A stretch of DNA of 64,000 nucleotides from Streptomyces sp. Tu6071 (lineage in GTDB: Bacteria > Actinomycetota > Actinomycetes > Streptomycetales > Streptomycetaceae): NCBI RefSeq assembly GCF_000213055.1, contig NZ_CM001165.1, positions 3,197,945 through 3,261,944 on the forward strand, given 5' to 3'. The notes below the pieces were generated by a model. The model was not told where the DNA came from and ran no database searches. It worked only from the letters and a program-made list of their open reading frames with translations. Shown here one piece after another: positions 29,637 through 38,253 of this stretch (its first letter is position 1; the number at the start of each line of letters is the position of its first letter). A program made the position numbers and the translations under genes.

Positions 29637-30041
29637 GGGACGGGGCCCGGCCGGGGACCTGGGCGGAGTGGGGCGCGCGGGCGTACGGAGGCCGGGGCGG
29701 GGTGCCACGCCCCCGTACGTTCCCGAGTCCCCGGCGCCGTGGGCACCCGGCCGGCTTCGCGAACCTTCCGCGAGGGCCGCCCGGCCCTCGTCGGCGTCCC
29801 TCGCGGGCACACCCGGATCTCGTCCCCGAAAACGGCGTTGACCTGCGCTTATCCCCCGCTCCACAGCTCGTTCGGCGCCTGTTCATCTCGCGATGTGGAC
29901 CGTCTGACGGGCGATCCGCCGAGTCCGCCCCTCCGCCCGGTGGCGCTGCCCCGGAGCCGCTCCGCACGCCGGTGCGGGGTCGCTAGCTTCGGCCCGGTCC
30001 GTCCGTTCGCAGACGGCTCCGGTACGAGAAGGCGGCGGCCC
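29637..30041. other. Spacer between the two paralogues
   Basis: 405 bp with no credible gene. GAGAAGGCGGCGGCCCATGA near its right end repeats the leader of the first paralogue, showing that the duplication included the ribosome site. CGCTAGCTTCGG at about 29980 is a possible promoter -10 region. Nothing else was recognised. Confidence 0.35.
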
Positions 30042-31763
30042 ATGAGCACCCCGATGCACGCGAGTCCCCACCGGCGCACCGCCGCCGCGCCGCCCGTCCG
30101 CCGTCGGGAACCGCCCGTCGGCCCCGCCGCGCACGCACTGCTGACCCTCCAGGCCCGCGCCGGGAACCGTGCGACGCTCCAAGCGGTGCAGCGGGCCCGG
30201 GCGACGGTGGCATCGGTGGCATCGGTGACGTCAACGGCACCGACCGAGCGGGAGACGCCCTCGCCCGGGCCCGCTTCTCCGCGCTCGGGCAGAAGCCGTT
30301 CGAGCGCGGATCGCACCACGGAAGACCGCGCCACCGAGGCCCGCACCAGCACGGACCGTACGAGCGCGGACCGCACCAGTACGGAGGCGGACGGCCCCGC
30401 CCCGGCCGAAGCCGTCCCCGCCGCCACGCGCCGTGCGCGCGCTCAGGCGGTGAAGGGGATGGAGGACGCGAAGCCGCTCGCCGACATCCCCGACACCGCC
30501 GTCCGCTACGGACAGGTGCCGACCAACGCCGGGGTCTCGCAGTACGCCTCCGCCCAGCAGAACTCCGGACTGTCCCACGAGATCGCCCACTCGGGCATGG
30601 CGGCCGGTGCCGAGAACCTGCTCGTGGACGCGCTCGGCGCGGCGGTCGGCGGGATCGGCGCGCGCAAGGCGGCGAAGGACATCGCGGGCACCCCGGAGGG
30701 AGCCCCCGCCCACGCCCCGCACAAGTCGCTCCGGGTGAAGGCGATGGACAGCCTGATGAGTACCGCGAGTTCGGTGGCGGACATCTTCACCGTGGCGCGC
30801 GAGACGCTGAAGGCCGGGAGCCTGGCGGACGCGGCGGCGGTCGCCGAGGCAAGCGGGGCGGTGTCCGCGGTGACGGCCGTCGCGAAGGCGGGCCGGGCCG
30901 GGCGCCGGGTGCGGCTCACGACGCGCAAGTACCGTGCGATGCGCGGTTTTCAGCTTCCCGAGCCGACCGGGGCAGACGAGAGGGAGCGGCTCCGCGCGGC
31001 CGAGCGGACGGCGCGGTGGGCGCTGCGGGACGCGGAGTGGTTGCGCGATCTCGCCGCGTGGCGCGACGAGGAGACGGCGGCGGCCGCCGTCAACTCCGTC
31101 GAGGAGGCCCTGCGGAATCTCGCGGCGGCGGCGGGGGCCGTCAGGGACGCCGAGAAGCGGGACACGGAGCTGGCGGCTCTGTCCTCGGTCCGCGACATCG
31201 GCGTCAAGAAGCAGAAGTTCAAGCTGGGCAAGCAGGCACTCACGCTGGGCGGCGAAGGACTCAAGGGCGCGGCCGGGGCGATGACGATCGCGGCGGCGGC
31301 GACGGCGGGCCTGGCGAGCAACCCGGCCGGCTGGGCGCTGGCCGGTTCGGCGGCCGGGGTGATCCTCGCGGGCGCGGGCTGGAAGACGTACCGCGCCGGG
31401 GCCAAGCGCTACAACGAGGTCCGCCACCCCGAGCGCTTCGCCGGGGCGGGCGAGGAGCACGCCGAGCCGGTCTCGCGGGAGGAGGCGCTCGCGTACTCGC
31501 TCAAGTTCTGGAAGAAGGCGAAGAACGGCGAACGCGAGCACGCGGCCCGCAGGCTGTACGCGCTGGCGGCCGGTCCCGGCGTCGCGGGCAGCGAGCACAC
31601 GTCGGCCGAAATGCGGCGCCACGCGAGGGAGTTCCTGGAGGTGCTGAAGGCGGGACCGGAGCAGCAGCGGCTGTCCCGAGAGGCGTGGGAGGCGAGTCTC
31701 GACGACGAGGCCCGCAAGGCGTACTGGATCAAGGAGATCACGACGCAACTGTCGTCCTCCTGA
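30042..31763 (+). CDS. Large protein of unknown function with LQxxAGNxA motif and hydrophobic hairpin (paralogue 2)
   Basis: A 573-residue protein, clearly a diverged tandem copy of its upstream neighbour. The N-terminal motif is AHALLTLQARAGNRATLQAVQRARA, followed by a longer disordered Thr/Ser/Arg/Asp-rich stretch. The core matches segment by segment: VRYGQVPTNAGVSQYASAQQNSGLSHEIAHSGMAAGAENLLVDALGAAVGGIGARKAAKDI, the hairpin AMTIAAAATAGLASNPAGWALAGSAAGVILAGAGW, and EALAYSLKFWKKAKNGEREHAARRLYALAAGPGVAGSEHTSAEMRRHAREFLEVLKAGP. Sequence between these blocks has diverged a lot, so the two may have different targets or specificities. No known enzyme motif was recognised. ATG 30042 with GAGAAGG upstream. 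Confidence 0.8.
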   Translation: MSTPMHASPHRRTAAAPPVRRREPPVGPAAHALLTLQARAGNRATLQAVQRARATVASVASVTSTAPTERETPSPGPASPRSGRSRSSADRTTEDRATEARTSTDRTSADRTSTEADGPAPAEAVPAATRRARAQAVKGMEDAKPLADIPDTAVRYGQVPTNAGVSQYASAQQNSGLSHEIAHSGMAAGAENLLVDALGAAVGGIGARKAAKDIAGTPEGAPAHAPHKSLRVKAMDSLMSTASSVADIFTVARETLKAGSLADAAAVAEASGAVSAVTAVAKAGRAGRRVRLTTRKYRAMRGFQLPEPTGADERERLRAAERTARWALRDAEWLRDLAAWRDEETAAAAVNSVEEALRNLAAAAGAVRDAEKRDTELAALSSVRDIGVKKQKFKLGKQALTLGGEGLKGAAGAMTIAAAATAGLASNPAGWALAGSAAGVILAGAGWKTYRAGAKRYNEVRHPERFAGAGEEHAEPVSREEALAYSLKFWKKAKNGEREHAARRLYALAAGPGVAGSEHTSAEMRRHAREFLEVLKAGPEQQRLSREAWEASLDDEARKAYWIKEITTQLSSS

Positions 31764-31960
31764 GCGACGGGACCGGTCCGCACCCGGGCTCCCGACCAGG
31801 CCCCGGCCGCCACCACGACCGGACCGCCGCCCCGACCGGGCCCCGACCGGGACCGGGACCGCCACCCCGCCCCACTCCCCCACCGAGCACGGAGCCCCCT
31901 CAGTCCAGGCCCCTCCGAGCCCCCGGCCACAGCCGCCGCCCCCGGCCACAGCCAACGCCC

Positions 31961-33406
31961 CTACCCCCGTACCTCACCCCTCCCCGGCAGCATCAGCGAC
32001 AGCGGCAGTGCCACCGCCGTCGCCGCGAGCGCCCACCAGAAGGCGGCGCCGTAACCGTCGGCGACCGTGGCGGCGCTCGCGGTCGTGTGCTGGAGGACGA
32101 CGGCGAGCACGGCGGTGCCGACGGAGCCGCCGATCTGCTGGGAGACGCGCGAGATGATGCTCGCGTCCGGGATCTCGTGGTGGGCGAGGCCGATGAAGGC
32201 GGCGCCGTTCAGCGGGACCATCGCGGCGCCGAGGCCGAGTCCGCGCAGGAAGAGCGCGGCCAGGAGCAGCACCGTGTTCGTGTGCGCGTCCGCGAGGGCG
32301 AAGGGCAGCGTGCCGAGCGTCACGAGCGCGAAGCCCGCGAGGGCGACGGGGCGCGGCCCGAGCCGGTCGGTGAGGTGTCCCGCGCGGGTGCGCGCGGCGA
32401 GCGCGCCGAGGCCCTGCGGGATGAGGAGCAGCCCCGCGCCGAGCGCGCCCTCGCCCCGTACCTGCTGCCAGTAGAGCGGGAGCAGCAGCATCGCGCCGTA
32501 CAGGCTCGTGCCGCCGAGGAACAGCAGGGCGGCGGAGGCGGCGGGCGCGCGGTGGCGCAGGAGCCGCAGGTTGATGAGCGCGTGCGCGCGCGGCAGCGAG
32601 CGGGCGACGAAGGCGAGGACGAGCACGAGCCCGGCGAGCAGCGGTACAAGAACGCCCGCGCTCGTGAAGCCCGCGCTGCCCTCGACCCGCGAGAGCCCGT
32701 ACAGGAGCGCGGCGACGCCCGGCGAGAGCAGCAGCAGCCCGGTGACGTCGAGGCCGGGGCGCGCGGCGTCGGGCGCGGGGCGGTCGTCGGGGAGGTCGCG
32801 GTGCGCGAGGACGGCGCCGACGAGGCAGAAGGGGATGTTCACGAGGAAGAGCCAGCGCCAGCTCGCGACGCTCAGGATGAGGCCGCCGAGCACCGGCCCG
32901 AGGATGGGGCCGAGCGCGGTGGGCAGGGTCACGGTCGCCATGACGCGGCCGATCTCGCGGCCCTTCGCGGCCTGCATGATCAGCGTCGCCATGAGCGGCA
33001 TCATGATCCCGCCGCCGATGCCCTGCACGACGCGGAAGGCGATCAGCGCGGGCGCGTTCCAGGCCAGCGCGCTGAGCACCGAGCCGAGCAGGAACACGGC
33101 GAGCGCGCCGATCCACAGGCGTTTGCCGCCGACGCGGGCCTGGGCCCACTTGGTGAGCGGGATCGTGACGAAGACGGCGAGCAGGTAGCCGGTGCTCACC
33201 CACTGGATCGTGGCGATCGAGGCGTGCAGGGAGCGGGTGAGGTCGTCGAGCGCGACGGTGACGATCGTCGTGTCGAAGACGACGGCGAGCGCCCCGATGA
33301 CGACGGTGAAGGCGAGCCGCCACACGGCGGGATCGACGGGCGCGGGCCCGCCGGACGCGGAGCCCGGCGGCGCCGGGGAGGAGGGGGAGGGAGAGGGTGC
33401 GGGCAT
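31961..33406 (-). CDS. MFS drug exporter, DHA2 (14-TM, EmrB/QacA) type
   Basis: A 481-residue proton-coupled exporter. After a Pro/Ser-rich start, the first helix carries the motif VFDTTIVTVALDDL (the D1-type motif of the DHA2 family), followed by IQWVSTGYLLAVFVTIPLTKWAQARVGGKRLW (motif A), FRVVQGIGGGIMMPL and TLPTALGPILGPVLGGLI (motif C of antiporters), which together identify an exporter. The substrate is unknown. The ATG at 33406 is followed upstream by one of two TetR operators. The divergent TetR gene is the evident repressor, so the exporter is probably induced by its own substrate. Confidence 0.92.
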   Translation of the reverse strand: MPAPSPSPSSPAPPGSASGGPAPVDPAVWRLAFTVVIGALAVVFDTTIVTVALDDLTRSLHASIATIQWVSTGYLLAVFVTIPLTKWAQARVGGKRLWIGALAVFLLGSVLSALAWNAPALIAFRVVQGIGGGIMMPLMATLIMQAAKGREIGRVMATVTLPTALGPILGPVLGGLILSVASWRWLFLVNIPFCLVGAVLAHRDLPDDRPAPDAARPGLDVTGLLLLSPGVAALLYGLSRVEGSAGFTSAGVLVPLLAGLVLVLAFVARSLPRAHALINLRLLRHRAPAASAALLFLGGTSLYGAMLLLPLYWQQVRGEGALGAGLLLIPQGLGALAARTRAGHLTDRLGPRPVALAGFALVTLGTLPFALADAHTNTVLLLAALFLRGLGLGAAMVPLNGAAFIGLAHHEIPDASIISRVSQQIGGSVGTAVLAVVLQHTTASAATVADGYGAAFWWALAATAVALPLSLMLPGRGEVRG

Positions 33407-33420
33407 GACGGGCCACCGCC

Positions 33421-33444
33421 TTTAGATATAGAGTCCTATCTAGA
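33421..33444. promoter_or_regulatory. TetR operator 1, at the exporter promoter
   Basis: TTTAGATA-N8-TATCTAGA, an inverted repeat beginning 15 bp before the exporter ATG. Its core TAGATA-N8-TATCTA has the same sequence and spacing as operator 2, which supports binding by the same repressor. Confidence 0.75.
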
Positions 33445-33473
33445 GCTTCCGAGGTCGAGAGTAGGCGTCGATT

Positions 33474-33497
33474 TTTAGATAGGCAAGTCTATCTAAA
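33474..33497. promoter_or_regulatory. TetR operator 2, at the regulator promoter
   Basis: TTTAGATAG-N6-CTATCTAAA is a perfect inverted repeat with 9-bp arms, 18 bp before the TetR start. The run is AT-rich in an otherwise GC-rich region. It probably autoregulates the repressor. Confidence 0.8.
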
Positions 33498-33515
33498 CGA
33501 CGAGGAGGTACGAGG

Positions 33516-34085
33516 ATGGCCGAGCGGCGACGCGGGGCCGCCCTGGAGCGGGCGCTCCTGGACGCGGCGTGGGAGGAGCTGACGGCGCGCGGGTACGCCG
33601 GGTTCACGATGGACGCGGTGGTACGGCGCGCGGGGACGAGCCCGCCCGTCCTCTACCGCCGCTGGCCGGACCGCGACACCCTCGTACGGGCCGCCGTCAC
33701 CCACGTCCTGGAGCGCTCGCACATCGACGTCCCCGACACGGGCAGCCTGCGCGGGGACCTCCTGATCCTCATGCGGACGATCAACGAGACGCGCGTGCGG
33801 CTCATCACGGTCATGAACGCGCACCTCGCGGGCTACTACCAGGAGACGGGCACGAACCCGGGCGACCTGCTGGCGGACGCGCGCGAGGCGAACGGCGACG
33901 CGATCTGGGAGCGGGCCGTGGCACGCGGCGAGATCGCGCCCGGCCGCCTGACGGAACGGATCAAGAGGCTCCCCTTCGACCTGCTGCGCCACGAGATCCT
34001 GATCTCGTTCGCGCCCGTGCCGGACGCGGTGCTCGAAGAGATCGTGGACACGATCGTGCTGCCGCTGGTCGAGCAGGGGGCATAG
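33516..34085 (+). CDS. TetR-family transcriptional repressor
   Basis: A 189-residue regulator. The DNA-binding helix-turn-helix is ALLDAAWEELTARGYAGFTMDAVVRRAGTSPPVLYRRWPDRDTLVRAAV (about 13-62), a textbook TetR N-terminus. The C-terminal ligand and dimer domain is of the TetR_C type with GSLRGDLLILMRTI and IKRLPFDLLRHEILIS. ATG 33516 follows ACGAGGAGGT. It is divergent from the MFS exporter and flanked by two matching operators, so it should repress both. The inducer is probably a substrate of the pump. Confidence 0.93.
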   Translation: MAERRRGAALERALLDAAWEELTARGYAGFTMDAVVRRAGTSPPVLYRRWPDRDTLVRAAVTHVLERSHIDVPDTGSLRGDLLILMRTINETRVRLITVMNAHLAGYYQETGTNPGDLLADAREANGDAIWERAVARGEIAPGRLTERIKRLPFDLLRHEILISFAPVPDAVLEEIVDTIVLPLVEQGA

Positions 34086-34174
34086 GCCCCACGGCCCGTA
34101 CGGAGCGCTCCACCGGAGGCCCGGCGGGCCGTCCGCCTCACCCGCCTCCCCCACACGCCCAGGAAGGCTCCGCC

Positions 34175-34687
34175 ATGACAGAACCCGCCCCGGCCCCCGC
34201 ACCGCTGCCCGCCCCGGGGGCGGCCCCCCGCCTCCTCGCCGATTTCGACGCGGTGCTGGGCGAGGCGCCCGGCGAGGCGCGCGGGGCCTTGTGGCGGCTG
34301 GCGGAGGAGGGGCGCCAACTCGACGCGAACCTGGTGCGGTTGGGGCCGGGCGAGGCGGTAGGCGCGCACCGGGAGGACGCGCTGGACGTGCTGCTGCTCG
34401 TCGTGGCGGGGACGGGGTCCGCCGGGGGAACGGAGGTGCGCCCCGGCAGCGCGGTGTGGTTGCCGCGCGGCGCGACGCGGGAGCTGCGGGCGGGAGCGCA
34501 CGGGCTCGCGTACGTGACGGCGCACCGGCGCAGAGCCGGGCTGACGATCACGGGGAGGCACGCGGAGCCCGGGGGCGGCGAGCCCGCGTGCCTGCTGCCG
34601 CTCGTGTGCCCGGAGTGCGGGCGCGTTTCGGCGGACACGCACCCGGTGTTCTGCTCACAATGCGGGGAACGCTGGCCCACCGACTGA
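34175..34687 (+). CDS. Cupin-like protein with C-terminal zinc ribbon
   Basis: A 170-residue protein. Residues 20-120 look like a cupin barrel (LVRLGPGEAVGAHREDALDVLLLVVAGTGSAGGTEVRPGSAVWLPRGATRELRAG), with only one clear His, so a metal site is not assured. The C-terminus carries CPECG, then CSQCG, a four-cysteine zinc ribbon. Proteins of this build act as small-molecule or redox sensors, but nothing specific can be said. ATG 34175 follows AGGAAGG. It may be cotranscribed with the TetR gene 89 bp upstream. Confidence 0.7.
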   Translation: MTEPAPAPAPLPAPGAAPRLLADFDAVLGEAPGEARGALWRLAEEGRQLDANLVRLGPGEAVGAHREDALDVLLLVVAGTGSAGGTEVRPGSAVWLPRGATRELRAGAHGLAYVTAHRRRAGLTITGRHAEPGGGEPACLLPLVCPECGRVSADTHPVFCSQCGERWPTD

Positions 34688-34896
34688 GCCCGCCCGCCCA
34701 CCGAGCCGCCCCATGCACTGAGCCCACCGACCGAGCCGCCCCATGCACTGAGCCCGCCCACCGACCGAGCCGGTCCCCGACCGCGCCCGCCGACCGACCG
34801 AGCCCGCCGACCGACCAGCCCGCGCACCCCCGCACCCCCGCGCCCGCCCACCGGGCGAGCGAGCCGACCACCGACCACCGACCGAGAGGCGCCCCC
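34688..34896. repeat. Degenerate GACCGAGCCCGCC repeats
   Basis: A 209-bp spacer made mostly of short repeats. A 30-bp or so block with CCGAGCCGCCCCATGCACTG occurs twice (about 34701 and 34733), followed by several copies of CGACCGAGCCCGCC and a C-rich run. It probably arose by slippage. The ribosome site of the next gene (GAGAGG) is at its right end. Confidence 0.6.
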
Positions 34897-35253
34897 ATGG
34901 TCTCCGTACGCCGCGTCGTCCCCGTCCTCCACACCCGGTCCCCCGCCCGCAGCCGGGAGTTCTTCGCCCTGCTCGGCATGGAGCAGGTGATGGACCACGG
35001 CTGGATCGCCACCCACGCCTCGCCCGCCACCCCGAGCGCCCAGCTCAGCACGACGACGGGCGACGCGACCGCGCCCGTCACCCCCGTCCTGAGCATCGAG
35101 GTCGACGACGTCGACGCGGCGTACGAGGCGCTGCGCGCGAGCGGCGCGGAGGTGCTGTTCGCGCCGCGCGACGAGGAGTGGGGCGTCCGCCGCTTCTTCG
35201 TCAGGGAACCGGGGAGCGGGGCGGTGCTCAACGTGCTGGCCCACACAGGGTGA
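34897..35253 (+). CDS. VOC-family (glyoxalase/bleomycin resistance fold) protein
   Basis: A 118-residue single-module VOC protein. It starts RRVVPVLHTRSPARSREFFALLGMEQVMDHGWIATH, the first beta-alpha-beta-beta-beta unit, and continues PVLSIEVDDVDAAYEALRASGAEVLFAPRDEEWGVRRFFVREPGSGAVLNVLAHT, the second. A metal-binding set cannot be confirmed. Members include bleomycin-binding proteins and dioxygenases; the ligand here is unknown. ATG 34897 follows GAGAGG. Confidence 0.85.
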   Translation: MVSVRRVVPVLHTRSPARSREFFALLGMEQVMDHGWIATHASPATPSAQLSTTTGDATAPVTPVLSIEVDDVDAAYEALRASGAEVLFAPRDEEWGVRRFFVREPGSGAVLNVLAHTG

Positions 35254-35290
35254 GGACGCGCCCTGAGCGCGCCCGGTAGGGTGCGCCCGC

Positions 35291-35806
35291 ATGGCACCCG
35301 AACTGCGACGCCCCCCGCTCCGAGCGGACGAACGCACCACGCTCACCGGCTGGCTGGACCTGCAGCGGAAGATCCTGCGCTGGAAGTGCGAGGGGCTGAG
35401 CGACGAGGACGCGCACCGCTCCGTCATCCCCACCTCCCCCGCCATGACGATGGCCGGCCTCGTCTCGCACCTGCGCTGGACCGAGCACATGTGGCTGGAG
35501 GTGGTCTTCCTCGGCGGCGACAAGGAGCGCAATCCCGCGTTCGGCCCGCCGGGCGGCGGCGCCGACTGGCGCACCGGCGGTCGCCCCCTCGCCGGGCTCC
35601 TCGCGGAGTACGAGGCGCAGTGCGCGCGCAGCGACGAGATCGTCGCCGCCGCCTCCCTGGACGACACCGGCCGGCACCCCGAGTTCCACGACAGCGGCGC
35701 CACCCTCCGCTGGGTGCTGACCCACCTCGTCGAGGAGACGGGACGGCACGCGGGCCACGCCGACCTCGTCCGCGAACTGCTCGACGGCACGAAGGGCTAT
35801 TACTAG
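35291..35806 (+). CDS. DinB-family protein (DUF664, mycothiol-dependent type)
   Basis: A 171-residue four-helix bundle protein. The metal-binding histidines are seen in GLVSHLRWTEHMWLEVVF and in LTHLVEETGRHAGHADLVRELLDG, the H-x3-ET-x2-HxGHxDxxRE signature of the DUF664/mycothiol-dependent group. Related enzymes are thiol transferases or maleylpyruvate isomerases using mycothiol, the actinobacterial thiol. The substrate is unknown. The ATG at 35291 is used. It lies in a run of small genes all on the plus strand. Confidence 0.9.
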   Translation: MAPELRRPPLRADERTTLTGWLDLQRKILRWKCEGLSDEDAHRSVIPTSPAMTMAGLVSHLRWTEHMWLEVVFLGGDKERNPAFGPPGGGADWRTGGRPLAGLLAEYEAQCARSDEIVAAASLDDTGRHPEFHDSGATLRWVLTHLVEETGRHAGHADLVRELLDGTKGYY

Positions 35807-35867
35807 GGGGCTACCAGGGCCGCCGCGCACAGCGCGTCCCCCCACGCCCGCGTCGTAGCCTGGCCCC

Positions 35868-36779
35868 ATGCCCACGCAGCCGCAGCCGCACCAGCCCCCC
35901 GGCTCCGCGCCCGGCGCCACCGCACCCAGCGCCCCCACCGGCCCCGCCTACGACGCCCTCGTCCGCCTCCTCGCCGCCGGTCCCCTCACCGTCCTCACCG
36001 GGGCCGGGATCTCCACCGAGTCCGGCATCCCCGACTACCGGGGCCCCGCCGGGAGCCTCAGGCACCACACGCCGATGACGTACGAGGAGTTCACCGGCAG
36101 CGAGGAGGGGCGCCGCAGGTACTGGGCGCGCAGCCACGCCGGGTGGCGGCGGATCTGGCGGGCCGCGCCGAACGCCGGGCACCACGCCGTCGAGGCGCTG
36201 CGCCGCGCGGGCTTCGTCTCCGGCGTCATCACGCAGAACGTCGACGGGCTGCACCGCGCGGCCGGAACGCGCGAGGCCGTCGAGCTGCACGGCGGGCTCG
36301 ACCGGGTGATCTGCCTCGACTGCGGTCGCGTCACCGCGCGCGAGGAGCTGGACGGGCGGCTGCGCGCGCTCAACGGCGACTTCGGCGAGGCGGCGGGCGC
36401 GCGGATCAACCCGGACGGGGACGTCGAACTGCCCGCCGAGCTGGTCAGGGACTTCCGTGTCGCCCCGTGCGCGGCCTGCGGCGGCGTCCTCAAACCGGAT
36501 GTCGTCTTCTTCGGCGAGACGGTTCCGAAGCCGCGCGTCCGGCGCTGCTTCGACCTCGTCGACGCCGGTCGGGGCGTCCTCGTGCTCGGCTCCTCGCTCA
36601 CGGTCATGTCGGGCCTCCGGTTCGTACGGCACGCGGCGCGCGCGGGCAAACCGGTCGCGATCGTCAACCAGGGCCCCACCCGGGGCGACGACCGCGCGAC
36701 GATCCGCCTCGACCTCCCCCTCGGCACCGCGCTCCCCGACCTCGCCCGCCGCCTCGGCGCCCCCCTGCCGACTCCTTGA
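35868..36779 (+). CDS. NAD-dependent protein deacylase (sirtuin)
   Basis: A 303-residue Sir2-family enzyme that removes acyl groups from lysines using NAD+. After a Pro/Gln-rich N-terminus, the NAD-binding motif is GAGISTESGIPDYRGP (about 45-60). It is followed by TQNVDGLHRAAG, the catalytic His in ELHGGL, a zinc site with CLDCGRV and CAACGG, and KPDVVFFGETVPK and GSSLTVMSG. All active-site residues are present. The FGE and SSL elements are usual; the long spacing within the zinc module suits class II sirtuins (SIRT4-like). ATG 35868. The neighbours, a kinase-like protein and an unknown one, follow on the same strand. Confidence 0.94.
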   Translation: MPTQPQPHQPPGSAPGATAPSAPTGPAYDALVRLLAAGPLTVLTGAGISTESGIPDYRGPAGSLRHHTPMTYEEFTGSEEGRRRYWARSHAGWRRIWRAAPNAGHHAVEALRRAGFVSGVITQNVDGLHRAAGTREAVELHGGLDRVICLDCGRVTAREELDGRLRALNGDFGEAAGARINPDGDVELPAELVRDFRVAPCAACGGVLKPDVVFFGETVPKPRVRRCFDLVDAGRGVLVLGSSLTVMSGLRFVRHAARAGKPVAIVNQGPTRGDDRATIRLDLPLGTALPDLARRLGAPLPTP

Positions 36780-36811
36780 GACCGCCAGACCGCCAGACCG
36801 CCAGACCGCCC
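36780..36811. repeat. Four copies of GACCGCCA
   Basis: A short tandem repeat of 8 bp immediately after the sirtuin stop (about four units). Slippage-prone; no function seen. Confidence 0.8.
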
Positions 36812-36910
36812 CTCGGCGGCACCCTGGAACCACCCCCGGCGCCCCCCTGAGACCGCCCTCCCCCCCGCCCGGAGCCACCCCGCCCCCGCCGCCGCACCAG
36901 GAGGCCCACC

Positions 36911-37876
36911 ATGCCCGCCGCAGCACTCGCCGCGCTCGACGACACCGCCCTCGCCCGCCTCCTCGCCACGAGCACACCGCTCGCCGCCGGGATCGGGGGC
37001 CGCACGGCACGGCTCGACGTCGCGGGCACCCCGGTGTTCGTCAAGCGGGTGCCGCTGACGGCGCGCGAGGCGGAGCCGCGGTCGACCGCCGATCCGTACG
37101 GGCTGCCGCTCGTCTGCCACTACGGGATGGGCGCGAGCCCCGCCGGTGGCGCGTGGCGCGAGCTGGAGGCGCACCGGGCCGCCGCGAGCATGGGCCTGGC
37201 ACCGGAGCTGTACCACTGGCGGCTCCTGCGGGAGACGGAACCGCCCGCGCTGCCCGGGGAACTCGCCGACACGGACGCCGTGTCGCGGAGCTGGGGCCCC
37301 GAAGCGGCCCTCCGCGTCGAGGAGTTGCGGGACGCGCCCGCAAGCCTCGCGCTCTTCATGGAGTACGTGCCGCAGACCCTCCACGACTGGCTCGCCCCCC
37401 GGGTGCGAGGCGCCGGGGGCGAACGCGAGGTGGCGCGCGTGGCGGCCGAACTCGACGCTGCCACACGGAAGATGAGCGCCAACGGGCTCGTGCACTTCGA
37501 CGGCCACTGGGGCAACGTCCTCACCGACGGCCACCGCGTCCTCTTCACCGACTTCGGCCTCGCGCTCGCGGACACCTTCGCGCTCACCGCGCGGGAGAGG
37601 GCGTTCCTCGCCGAGCACCGCGAGCACGACCTCGGCTACGCGCGCAGCTTCCTCGTCAACTGGCTCCTCACGCAGGCGTACGGCATGACGGGCGCGGAAC
37701 GGGCCGCCTACGTCCGCGCGCCCCGCCCCCTCCCCGAGCCCGGTCCCGGCGCCACCCTCCTCGCGCGCGACGCCCCGCTCACCGCCGTCCTCACGCCGTT
37801 CCTCGTCGCGGTCGCCCAGGGCGCCCGGGACACCCCGTACCCGGCGGCCGAGGTGGCCCGTACCCTGCGCGCATGA
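36911..37876 (+). CDS. Protein kinase-like/phosphotransferase-fold protein
   Basis: A 321-residue protein with kinase-fold landmarks: the N-lobe lysine in GTPVFVKRVPLT (K45), the hinge-like LALFMEYVPQTLHDWL, the catalytic loop NGLVHFDGHWGNVLTDG (HFD replaces HRD, with the Asn kept) and the metal-binding VLFTDFGLALADTF (DFG). The glycine loop is not canonical (AAGIGGRTARLDV). It is therefore probably an active atypical kinase, but whether it acts on proteins or small molecules is unknown. ATG 36911 with AGGAGG upstream. Its TGA overlaps the ATG of the next gene by four bases, a sign of coupling. Confidence 0.8.
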   Translation: MPAAALAALDDTALARLLATSTPLAAGIGGRTARLDVAGTPVFVKRVPLTAREAEPRSTADPYGLPLVCHYGMGASPAGGAWRELEAHRAAASMGLAPELYHWRLLRETEPPALPGELADTDAVSRSWGPEAALRVEELRDAPASLALFMEYVPQTLHDWLAPRVRGAGGEREVARVAAELDAATRKMSANGLVHFDGHWGNVLTDGHRVLFTDFGLALADTFALTARERAFLAEHREHDLGYARSFLVNWLLTQAYGMTGAERAAYVRAPRPLPEPGPGATLLARDAPLTAVLTPFLVAVAQGARDTPYPAAEVARTLRA

Positions 37877-38253
37877 GCGCCGAAGCCGCAGCCGTCACCC
37901 TCCGCCTCAACCACCCCGTCCCGATACCGGTGGGCCACCGCGTCGAGATCGTCGAGTACGCGGACACGCGGCCCGAGAAGAAGCGCCAGCGGCACCGCTT
38001 CGACGGCGCGGAGCCCTTCCGCCACCCGGTCGTCACGGACCTGGACACGGGCATCCGCTGGATGAACCACGTGCACGCGAGCCCGTTCGACAACGGCGGC
38101 AACTCCTTCACGGCGAACGAGTACCCGCTCGTCCCCCGCACCAGCGGCCTGGAGATCGAGCGGACGTGGCGGGGCCGCGTCACCGCGTGCACGCTCGTCT
38201 TCGTGGAGGGCCTGAGCACGCAGCACACGGCGCTGGTCGTCGCACCCGAGTAG
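37873..38253 (+). CDS. Conserved-looking protein of unknown function, coupled to the kinase-like gene
   Basis: A 126-residue hydrophilic protein with no signal peptide, transmembrane segment or cysteines. It is rich in beta-type sequence (VTLRLNHPVPIPVGHRVEIVEYADT, then DTGIRWMNHVHASPFDNGGNSF and ERTWRGRVTACTLVFVEGLS). The ATGA overlap with the kinase-like gene suggests it is made in step with that protein and may be its partner or substrate. No family was recognised. Confidence 0.7.
   Translation: MSAEAAAVTLRLNHPVPIPVGHRVEIVEYADTRPEKKRQRHRFDGAEPFRHPVVTDLDTGIRWMNHVHASPFDNGGNSFTANEYPLVPRTSGLEIERTWRGRVTACTLVFVEGLSTQHTALVVAPE

Noticed and set aside
36780..36811. Short direct repeats considered as a CRISPR array
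   Set aside because: Eight-base units with no spacers; simple slippage repeat. The 38329-38505 array is also contiguous, without spacers.
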